A stretch of 6,045 nucleotides of DNA, from the NCBI GenBank assembly GCA_023412855.1, contig JAEZRJ010000058.1, positions 1 through 6,045 on the forward strand. The letters are read 5' to 3'. Shown in pieces: positions 1-4,954 of the stretch (positions within the stretch are counted from its first letter, which is position 1; each line of letters begins with the position of its first letter). This DNA is from Bacillota bacterium (GTDB lineage: Bacteria; Bacillota; Clostridia; Lachnospirales; Lachnospiraceae). The position numbers and the translations under genes are program-made. Under the pieces are notes generated by a model. The model saw nothing but the letters and a program-made list of their open reading frames with translations. It did no database searches and had not been told where the DNA came from.

Positions 1-32
1 TTTTGGGCCTGCTTTTGGGTCATATATACCAT
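1..32 (-). CDS. 5' end of an unidentified gene, cut by the window edge
   Basis: On the minus strand an ATG at 30-32 opens a frame that stays open to the window edge and reads MVYMTQKQAQ. An AAAAGGA ribosome site (AAGGA at 41-45) lies 8 bases before this ATG, which is good spacing and is the main support. A second in-frame ATG at 21-23 is less well placed. The gene would follow mtnA by 52 bases in the same direction, so it may be the third member of a ybaK-mtnA operon. Genes next to mtnA are often methylthioribose kinase or a class II aldolase, but ten residues do not identify either one and I name no product. Confidence 0.42.
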   Translation of the reverse strand, partial: MVYMTQKQAQ

Positions 33-84
33 ATCTCTTGTCCTTTTCTTTTCTACTTTTAGCCTTTACTTTCTTTTTATTCTT

Positions 85-1170
85 TCACTTCATGCCTTTG
101 CTTTTTTCAAAAATCTCCTGCAGAGACTGTGTAAAAGGAGCTCTGGCAATACCATACTCGGTAACGATGGCAGTAATCAGCTCATGATCCGTCACATCGA
201 AGGCAGGATTGAATACTTTTACGCTTTCCGGCGCCAGCCTCTCCTTATACCACATCTCTGTCACTTCCTCCGCCGGGCGCTGTTCAATATGGATATCGTC
301 TCCCGTCTCCGTATTTCTGTCGATTGTAGAGGTAGGCGCACAGACATAAAACGGGACATTGTAGCGTTTCGCAACCGCTGCAACAACGGAGGTTCCTATT
401 TTATTGGCAACATCTCCATTCGAAGCCACCCGGTCACAGCCTACAAAAACAGCGTTTATCCATCCATTTCGCATAACGGCTGCCGACATATTGTCGCAGA
501 TAAGGGTCACATCCACCCCCGAGGACTGCAGCTCATAGGCGGTCAGTCTCGCTCCCTGCAGCAGTGGTCTCGTTTCGTCGGCAAACACGTGAAAATTATA
601 GCCCCTTTCCTGCCCCAGATAAATTGGGGCGGTAGCGGTACCGTATTTGCTCGTCGCCAATTGTCCGGCGTTGCAGTGAGTCAGTATACCATCCCCCGGC
701 TTTACAAGGTCAAGGCCATATTCCCCGATTTTTTTACATACCCATATATCTTCTTCCTTGATGGCTATGGCTTCCTCCCTCAGCTTCTCCTTTATCAGGG
801 ACACCGCCAATTTTTCATTCGCCCGGCACACCTCCTCCATGCGGTTAAGCGCCCACGACAGATTAACGGCAGTAGGTCTGGAGGAGTTCAGATATTCCTT
901 CTGTTTCACAAGTTCCTTATAAAAAGCAGCATAGTCCTGCGTATCGATCCCTTTCGCGAGTATGTAAATACCGAAAGCGGCTGCCACGCCAATTGCAGGC
1001 GCTCCGCGTACCTTCAGCAAATAAATGGCATCCCATATCTCTTCTGCTGTCTTTAAATGAATCAACTGCGTCCTTCCGGGAAGCAATGTCTGGTCGATAA
1101 TTACCACGGAAGTCTCATTATCGTCCAAAGCGACCGTTTCATATTCCATAATATTCTTCTTATCTGTCAT
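85..1170 (-). CDS. mtnA: S-methyl-5-thioribose-1-phosphate isomerase (MtnA)
   Basis: Cytoplasmic enzyme of the eIF2B-alpha/beta/delta-like family. It converts the aldose 5-methylthioribose 1-phosphate to the ketose 5-methylthioribulose 1-phosphate, in salvage of methylthioadenosine left by polyamine and SAM chemistry. The 361-residue length is normal for the family. Visible motifs are RGAPAIG (55-61), NSSRPTAVNLSWAL (95-108), HCNAG with the expected catalytic Cys166, ETRPLLQGARLTA (199-211), and GCDR with the expected catalytic Asp246 followed by NGDVANKIGT (251-260). The C-terminal NPAFDVT (321-327) is also typical. The ATG at 1168-1170 has only a weak purine-rich ribosome site. Met8 is an alternative start, but its upstream site is no better. 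The gene follows ybaK by 24 bases and is probably cotranscribed with it. In some bacteria the same fold isomerises 5-deoxyribose 1-phosphate in a DHAP shunt, and this sequence alone cannot exclude that use. No intrinsic terminator is visible after it. Confidence 0.96.
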   Translation of the reverse strand: MTDKKNIMEYETVALDDNETSVVIIDQTLLPGRTQLIHLKTAEEIWDAIYLLKVRGAPAIGVAAAFGIYILAKGIDTQDYAAFYKELVKQKEYLNSSRPTAVNLSWALNRMEEVCRANEKLAVSLIKEKLREEAIAIKEEDIWVCKKIGEYGLDLVKPGDGILTHCNAGQLATSKYGTATAPIYLGQERGYNFHVFADETRPLLQGARLTAYELQSSGVDVTLICDNMSAAVMRNGWINAVFVGCDRVASNGDVANKIGTSVVAAVAKRYNVPFYVCAPTSTIDRNTETGDDIHIEQRPAEEVTEMWYKERLAPESVKVFNPAFDVTDHELITAIVTEYGIARAPFTQSLQEIFEKSKGMK

Positions 1171-1194
1171 CCGTCTGTTTTCTCTTTTCTTTAC

Positions 1195-1689
1195 TTATTT
1201 ATATGCATATACTGTAATATCGGCATATTGTGCGTGAGCTGCCTTTAGCAAATCTTCCGGGGCAAGTTCCATTTGGGAACCCAGCCTTCCGCCGCTGACA
1301 ATTATTCTCTCTAATCTCTCCGCAGATATATCTACCTTCGTTACATATTGTTTCTTCATTCCGATTGCCGTACAGCCTCCCCTTATATAACCGGTCACAT
1401 CGTTGATATCCTTTACATGAATCATTTGAACCGATTTTTCTCCTACCGCTTTCGCTGCTTTTTTCAAATCCAGCTCTTTTGCAATGGGAATAACAAATAC
1501 AAAGTAGTTCTTACCGGCACCCACAGCCACCAGCGTTTTATAAACCTTCTCATAAGGAAATCCCAGCATATCAGCTATTTGCAGTCCATCGATGAATTCC
1601 TCGCATTCATACGTATAATGTGTGTACTCTATCTTATTTTTCTCCAGAATACGCATTGCGTTCGTCTTAATTTCTTTATTCTTTGCCAC
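1195..1689 (-). CDS. ybaK: YbaK/EbsC-family aminoacyl-tRNA deacylase (Cys-tRNA(Pro) type)
   Basis: A 164-residue single-domain protein of the YbaK/ProX editing family, which in trans hydrolyses Cys mischarged on tRNA(Pro) and can also act on Cys-tRNA(Cys). Family landmarks are present in order: a short N-terminal helix with LEKNKIEYTHYTYE (15-28), VYKTLV (49-54) with the conserved active-site lysine Lys51, VIPIAKELDLKKAAKA (66-81), GYIRGGCTAIGMKK (100-113) as the substrate-pocket loop, and SGGRLGSQMEL (132-142). Length matches stand-alone YbaK proteins and there is no fusion to prolyl-tRNA synthetase. The start is a GTG at 1687-1689, chosen because AAGGTGG lies just upstream and the first in-frame ATG (residue 12) would remove part of the first helix. 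It is the first gene of a likely ybaK-mtnA transcript. Substrate preference within the family is not readable from motifs, so the exact tRNA target is inferred. Confidence 0.93.
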   Translation of the reverse strand: MAKNKEIKTNAMRILEKNKIEYTHYTYECEEFIDGLQIADMLGFPYEKVYKTLVAVGAGKNYFVFVIPIAKELDLKKAAKAVGEKSVQMIHVKDINDVTGYIRGGCTAIGMKKQYVTKVDISAERLERIIVSGGRLGSQMELAPEDLLKAAHAQYADITVYAYK

Positions 1690-1693
1690 AATT

Positions 1694-1700
1694 CCACCTT
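1694..1700 (-). promoter_or_regulatory. ribosome binding site of ybaK, supports a GTG start
   Basis: AAGGTGG on the minus strand lies 4 bases before the GTG at 1687-1689, with its AAGG core 7 bases away. It is the reason for preferring this non-ATG start. Confidence 0.7.
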
Positions 1701-1719
1701 CTTCTTAAAGTCTACTACC

Positions 1720-1748
1720 TTTGTACCATTCTTTTTATGCTTTGTAAA
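1720..1748 (-). promoter_or_regulatory. candidate SigA-type promoter for ybaK-mtnA
   Basis: Minus-strand TTTACA (1743-1748, 5 of 6 to TTGACA) and TACAAA (1720-1725, 4 of 6 to TATAAT) are separated by exactly 17 bases. A TGG directly before the -10 gives an extended -10 element. Transcription would begin near 1713 and leave a short leader of about 24 bases that contains the ybaK ribosome site. The -10 match is modest, so this is a candidate and not a certainty. Confidence 0.5.
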
Positions 1749-1808
1749 CCGTGAAATTACTCATGGGTATCATTCCGCCTATGGCTCATAGCAACCATTA
1801 ATGCACAG

Positions 1809-1829
1809 AAATACTGCTGCACAGTATTT
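1809..1829. repeat. perfect 21-bp inverted repeat in the divergent promoter region
   Basis: Arms AAATACTG (1809-1816) and CAGTATTT (1822-1829) are perfect reverse complements around the 5-base spacer CTGCA. The element lies upstream of both predicted start sites, about 43 bases before the -35 of the chemoreceptor gene and about 60 bases before that of ybaK. It is therefore more likely a DNA operator for a dimeric regulator than an RNA hairpin. No T-tract follows on either strand, so a terminator is unlikely. It matches no operator I can name. Confidence 0.6.
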
Positions 1830-1832
1830 AGC

Positions 1833-1860
1833 GCTTGCAAAACTCGGATTTTCTGTAAGC
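1833..1860. repeat. second, imperfect inverted repeat beside the first
   Basis: GCTTGC (1833-1838) followed by AAAA can pair with TTTT and GTAAGC (1855-1860) through one G-T pair and a 2-base CT bulge, around the loop CTCGGA. It ends 11 bases before the chemoreceptor -35 box. There is no T-tract on either strand. It may be part of a compound operator with 1809-1829 or may be chance; it is less regular than the first repeat. Confidence 0.3.
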
Positions 1861-1871
1861 CCAACAATTTA

Positions 1872-1900
1872 TTGACCATATCATGCTAAATTGATATACT
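1872..1900 (+). promoter_or_regulatory. strong SigA-type promoter for the chemoreceptor gene
   Basis: TTGACC (1872-1877) and TATACT (1895-1900) are each 5 of 6 to consensus and separated by 17 bases. TGA immediately before the -10 gives an extended -10. The start site would be near 1907, giving a leader of about 33 bases ahead of the ATG at 1940. The elements look like the vegetative sigma consensus and not the SigD/FliA flagellar type (TAAA and GCCGATAA-like), so the gene is probably not strictly tied to the flagellar regulon. Confidence 0.75.
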
Positions 1901-1926
1901 TAACATAATGTGATAAAAATAAAATT

Positions 1927-1932
1927 GGAGGT
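1927..1932 (+). promoter_or_regulatory. ribosome binding site that fixes the chemoreceptor start
   Basis: GGAGGT lies 7 bases before the ATG at 1940-1942. It falls inside the frame that could otherwise begin at the GTG at 1910, so it favours the ATG as the true start and shortens the protein by ten residues. Confidence 0.85.
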
Positions 1933-1939
1933 ACTACAG

Positions 1940-3406
1940 ATGTTTCAAAAGAAGGGTTCTTGTGCAGAAATGATTTGTGTTTCTGAATATGTAGAAAATA
2001 CCATGAACGGCATAGATACTGCCCCTTGCCCACAAAGCACTTATCCGCTGCACAGTACTATTATAAACCATTTTGATAAGCTGCTGCAAAATGAACGCCG
2101 TATGTCCGATGCCGCTAAACAGGTGTTGGAGATTGCCACCTCCATCAGTTCCTTCGACGTAGAAATGACATTTATGTCAGATGAACTGCTCCATTTCGCT
2201 AAGGAATTGGCTGACTTAAGTGAATCCAACCTCGCTATTGTGGAGGAGACTACCTCCGCGATGAATGAAGTAAACAATACCATCGACGATACTGCTCATA
2301 CGTTAGAGCGCCTTTCGGAAGAGTCCTCTTCCCTTGCTGCTAAGAATAACGAGAGCACTCAGATACTCCACGAAGTAAGCACGTTAAAGGAGAATGTAAT
2401 TCAAGATACTAACGACATGAATGAAAAAATCACTCAGTTGGTAACTCTCGCAGACGAAGTGGAAAAAATAGTAGTAAGTGTTCAGAGTATCGCCAATCAG
2501 ACCAATCTGCTCGCCTTAAATGCTGCTATTGAGGCTGCCAGAGCGGGAGAACATGGCAAGGGCTTCGCTGTCGTTGCAGACGAGGTGCGCACACTGGCGG
2601 ACGATACCAAGCAAAATTTAAGCGGTATGCAGAAATTTGTAGCTGAAATTCACAGCGCCGCCCAGGACGGAAAGCTCAGCATTGAACGCACCCTTTCCTC
2701 TACAACACAGATGGATGAGAAAATCGATTTGGTTTCCCAGACGGTCAACAACAATATCGATATGCTGAACGGCGTTGTTCTGAGCGTATCGGATATCAAT
2801 CAATCTATGCAAGGTGTCAAATACTCTGCTGCAAATATCAATAAAGCTATGGAGACCTCCAGCAAAAATGCGGAGATGCTCGCAATGATGACACAGCATA
2901 TTCATAACGATGCGGATGCAAGTGTTGCTTTCTCGAAAAACATTTCCGCTATCGATGATAAGCTATCTCTCGTTTCCGCACAGCTATACGAAGGTCTGCG
3001 CAGCGGCAGGCACGCGGTTACCAACGAAGATTTCCATGCCACTATTGCTAAGGCAAAAAAGGCCCATGAGAATTGGGTGGCAAAACTTACGAGCATGACA
3101 GAAAACATGAAAGCGGTTCCCATACAGACCAATTCTAAAAAATGTGAATTCGGGCATTTCTATCATACGATAAAGGTAGACCACCCTGCCCTTTCGGAGG
3201 ACTGGAAAAAAATTGCTCCTATTCACAAGGACTTACATGATGCGGGCGAAAAGATTATCAGACTCATTAGGAATGGTGAGGAACAAGAAGCGAGGCGGCT
3301 TCTTTCACATGCGGAGGATGACTCGAAGAAGGTCATCGCTTTGCTCGATACCATCGACAAGACTGTTACTGATTTAACGAAGAAGAATGTTAAAATCTTT
3401 TCTTAA
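1940..3406 (+). CDS. soluble methyl-accepting chemotaxis protein with C-terminal CZB zinc domain
   Basis: A 488-residue chemoreceptor that should sit in the cytoplasm and signal to CheA through CheW. No signal peptide or membrane segment is visible. Residues 1-75 form a short N-terminal segment with Cys8, Cys13, Cys30 and the motif SEYVENTMNG (15-24). Residues about 80-350 are a long alpha-helical coiled coil typical of MCP signalling domains, whose hairpin tip is unmistakable (NQTNLLALNAAIEAARAGE, 186-204, then GKGFAVVADEVRTLA, 206-220). Residues about 365-480 are a CZB (chemoreceptor zinc-binding) domain, with candidate ligands His376, Cys402 in CEFGHFY, His429 and His433. There is no CheR-docking pentapeptide at the C-terminus. 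Known CZB receptors such as Helicobacter TlpD respond to oxidants or zinc, so an oxidant or metal stimulus is a reasonable inference, not a demonstration. It is monocistronic, with its own promoter and terminator, and lies apart from any che or flagellar genes visible here. Confidence 0.94.
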   Translation: MFQKKGSCAEMICVSEYVENTMNGIDTAPCPQSTYPLHSTIINHFDKLLQNERRMSDAAKQVLEIATSISSFDVEMTFMSDELLHFAKELADLSESNLAIVEETTSAMNEVNNTIDDTAHTLERLSEESSSLAAKNNESTQILHEVSTLKENVIQDTNDMNEKITQLVTLADEVEKIVVSVQSIANQTNLLALNAAIEAARAGEHGKGFAVVADEVRTLADDTKQNLSGMQKFVAEIHSAAQDGKLSIERTLSSTTQMDEKIDLVSQTVNNNIDMLNGVVLSVSDINQSMQGVKYSAANINKAMETSSKNAEMLAMMTQHIHNDADASVAFSKNISAIDDKLSLVSAQLYEGLRSGRHAVTNEDFHATIAKAKKAHENWVAKLTSMTENMKAVPIQTNSKKCEFGHFYHTIKVDHPALSEDWKKIAPIHKDLHDAGEKIIRLIRNGEEQEARRLLSHAEDDSKKVIALLDTIDKTVTDLTKKNVKIFS

Positions 3407-3484
3407 ATACATAGAATACTTCTCCATGTAATATAAATAAAGCCATATCACTAATGTGAAATGACATCAAAAGTTTGTCCTTTT

Positions 3485-3521
3485 GGCGTAGTAGTTTTTA
3501 ACTGCTATGCCTTTTTCTTTT
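3485..3521 (+). terminator. intrinsic terminator of the chemoreceptor gene
   Basis: GGCGTAGTAG (3485-3494) pairs with CTGCTATGCC (3502-3511) over ten pairs, two of them G-U, around a 7-base loop, and is followed by TTTTTCTTTT (3512-3521). On the minus strand the two G-U pairs become A-C mismatches and no T-run follows. It therefore works in the plus direction only and does not serve the convergent permease gene. Confidence 0.9.
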
Positions 3522-3557
3522 ATACAGCCTGAAGGATGAGACAGTATCCAATCAGAT

Positions 3558-4601
3558 TCATACTACTGCTATGAACAGCTTCGCTGTCAGGTATCCGATT
3601 ACACCGCATCCGGGAAATGTGAGAATCCACGTAATGATCATCCGTTCCACAACTTCTTTGTTCACGCTGGATATATCCTGTGCTGCTCCTACTCCCATCA
3701 TCGCTGTAGTTTTTATATGTGTAGTGGAAACGGGTATGCCGAATAGACTTGAGAAAAACAGGCATACTGCTCCTGCAATATCCGATGCGAAGCCCTGCGG
3801 CTTTTCTAATTTCACCATATCATTCCCTACCGTTCTGATAATGCGCTTCCCTCCTATAGAAGTTCCCGCCGCCATGATTCCACTGCATAGGAGTATCATC
3901 CAAAAGGGTATTTCAAAGTCTGTACTTCCTGCCCTTTTGCCGGCAAGACATATTCCCAGCATAAAAACCGCCATGAATTTCTGTCCGTCCTGTGCACCAT
4001 GCATAAATGCCATTGCTGCCGCACCGGCTATTTGAGCCTTATCGAAGTTCTTCTCCTTCCATCGTCCTGCCGCCCACAAGTCTACCGCTTTACCGCATAT
4101 AAATCCCATGCCTAAGCCGCATATAACAGACATCAGCAAGCCGTACAGAACCTTCATCCATTCCGCTCCGCTGATACCCGCAACGCCGTTATGTAAGGCA
4201 ATAGCTGCCCCCGAAATCCCTGCAATCAACGCATGACTTTCACTGGTCGGTATGCCGAAGCACCAGGCCGCGGCTGCCCACAGAACAATGGAGGTCATAG
4301 CCGCACAGAGAGCAGCTAACGCCAGCTTGGAATCTGCTCCAAAGTCCGCAATATAATAAATAGTAAAGGCCACTTTTGAATTGAACATAGTCATAAATAG
4401 CATTCCCGCGAAATTAAAGACCGCTGCCATCCGTATGGCCCCTTCTAAGTCCATCGCCTTTGTAGATACACAAGTGACGATGGCATTCGGCGCATCCGTC
4501 CACCCATTTACTAATATAACACTTGTTATTAATAATGATGTTATTCGTAATATTGGGTTTTGCAGGAATTGTGCCAAAAATTCATGAAATAATATGGTCA
4601 T
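3558..4601 (-). CDS. pit: PiT-family inorganic phosphate permease
   Basis: A 347-residue polytopic membrane protein of the PiT family (low-affinity, cation- or proton-coupled phosphate uptake, often as a metal-phosphate complex). Hydrophobic segments run through most of the chain, with about eight to ten likely membrane spans. Both halves of the family's internal repeat are visible: NGWTDAPNAI (32-41) with GIPTSESHALIAGISG (116-131), and HGAQDGQKFM (201-210) with GIPVSTTHIKTTAMMGVG (288-305). The classical GANDVANA signature is changed to GWTDAPNA and GAQDGQKF. This looks like a distinct Firmicutes subgroup and not a decayed gene, since the rest is intact. The ATG at 4599-4601 has GAAGG with its AAGG core (4609-4612) 7 bases upstream. 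Many relatives are paired with a DUF47/PhoU-like gene, but none is adjacent here. The gene converges with the chemoreceptor, and no terminator for it is visible in the 151 bases between them. Transport of another oxyanion such as sulfate cannot be excluded. Confidence 0.92.
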   Translation of the reverse strand: MTILFHEFLAQFLQNPILRITSLLITSVILVNGWTDAPNAIVTCVSTKAMDLEGAIRMAAVFNFAGMLFMTMFNSKVAFTIYYIADFGADSKLALAALCAAMTSIVLWAAAAWCFGIPTSESHALIAGISGAAIALHNGVAGISGAEWMKVLYGLLMSVICGLGMGFICGKAVDLWAAGRWKEKNFDKAQIAGAAAMAFMHGAQDGQKFMAVFMLGICLAGKRAGSTDFEIPFWMILLCSGIMAAGTSIGGKRIIRTVGNDMVKLEKPQGFASDIAGAVCLFFSSLFGIPVSTTHIKTTAMMGVGAAQDISSVNKEVVERMIITWILTFPGCGVIGYLTAKLFIAVV

Positions 4602-4799
4602 TTTCCTACCTTCGATACTATACTAAAGAAATTTTTGCATTAAATCCTTCATAATTATTTCTTCTATTTATGTTCTTTTCTTTACTCTCTTCTCTTTACT
4701 CTCTTCTCTTTACTCTCTTCTCTTTAACTTCTTTTCTATACTTCTTTACATTAGATTATTCACTATTACTTCTTCCTCACAGCAGAGTTCCAGCTCAAT
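4602..4799 (-). other. putative long 5' leader of the phosphate permease gene
   Basis: If the candidate promoter at 4806-4834 is used, transcription starts near 4799 and the permease mRNA has a leader of roughly 200 bases. On the mRNA strand it is very purine-rich and holds three perfect copies of a 14-base repeat. Near its 3' end is a nine-codon reading frame, MKDLMQKFL (4623-4652). I see no recognised riboswitch and no strong stem with a T-tract before the gene. The leader depends entirely on the promoter call. Confidence 0.35.
4681..4722. repeat. three perfect tandem copies of a 14-bp polypyrimidine unit
   Basis: The unit TTTACTCTCTTCTC occurs at 4681-4694, 4695-4708 and 4709-4722 without a mismatch, followed by a partial copy (TTTA, then divergence). 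On the minus strand, the sense strand of the flanking genes, it reads GAGAAGAGAGTAAA. A 14-base period is not a multiple of three, so it is not a coding repeat. It probably arose by slippage or unequal recombination and could vary in copy number between strains. Confidence 0.93.
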
Positions 4800-4805
4800 A
4801 TAAAT

Positions 4806-4834
4806 ATAATAAACAAGTTAAAGGAATATGCCAA
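4806..4834 (-). promoter_or_regulatory. candidate SigA-type promoter for the phosphate permease gene
   Basis: Minus-strand TTGGCA (4829-4834, 5 of 6 to TTGACA) and TATTAT (4806-4811, 5 of 6 to TATAAT) have exactly 17 bases between them. It lies 24 bases beyond the hairpin that probably ends the etfA transcript, a sensible position for a new transcription unit. The surroundings are AT-rich, so chance matches are possible. No repeated TTAACA-like PhoP boxes are evident. Confidence 0.5.
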
Positions 4835-4857
4835 AGAAAAGTTATCCCCACATTACA

Positions 4858-4899
4858 AAAGCCGATGCAGCATCCATTATATGGCACCACATCGGCTTT
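4858..4899 (-). terminator. hairpin, probable terminator of the etfA operon
   Basis: AAAGCCGATG (4858-4867) and CATCGGCTTT (4890-4899) are perfect ten-base reverse complements. The 22-base loop can itself fold through CCAT and ATGG around TAT. It begins 55 bases after the etfA stop codon in the direction of transcription. On that strand the stem ends in CGGCTTTT then GTAATG, so the T-run is short and termination may be incomplete. In the plus direction the stem is followed by TTTCGTTATTATTT, so bidirectional action is possible. Confidence 0.62.
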
Positions 4900-4954
4900 C
4901 GTTATTATTTCATTACTGTATTATATTATTACTATTTTATCATCCTTGCTGCAA

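Noticed and set aside
184..1056. Long plus-strand reading frame of 290 codons
   Set aside because: It lies wholly antisense to mtnA, whose protein is clearly recognisable. Its translation is Arg/His/Ser-rich without any family motif, and no ribosome site precedes it.
1809..1829. LexA/SOS box reading of the inverted repeat
   Set aside because: The Firmicutes LexA site is GAAC-N4-GTTC type, and the E. coli site has CTGT-N8-ACAG. This repeat has CTG-N5-CAG and fits neither.
1910..1939. Upstream GTG start for the chemoreceptor, adding ten residues
   Set aside because: The GTG is only about 3 bases past the predicted transcription start and has no ribosome site of its own. The GGAGGT at 1927-1932 sits ideally for the ATG at 1940.
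3407..3557. Terminator for the permease gene on the minus strand
   Set aside because: Small stems exist, such as GGAT/ATCC at 3534-3549, but none is followed by a T-run on that strand. The strong stem at 3485-3511 loses two pairs when read in the minus direction.
4617..4622. TATAGT as a -10 box just before the permease start
   Set aside because: It would leave a leader of about ten bases that cuts into the ribosome site, and no -35 match lies at the right distance.
4842..4852. TTATCCCCACA, resembling a DnaA box
   Set aside because: The consensus TTATNCACA needs nine bases; this has two extra C residues, stands alone, and no origin-associated genes are near.
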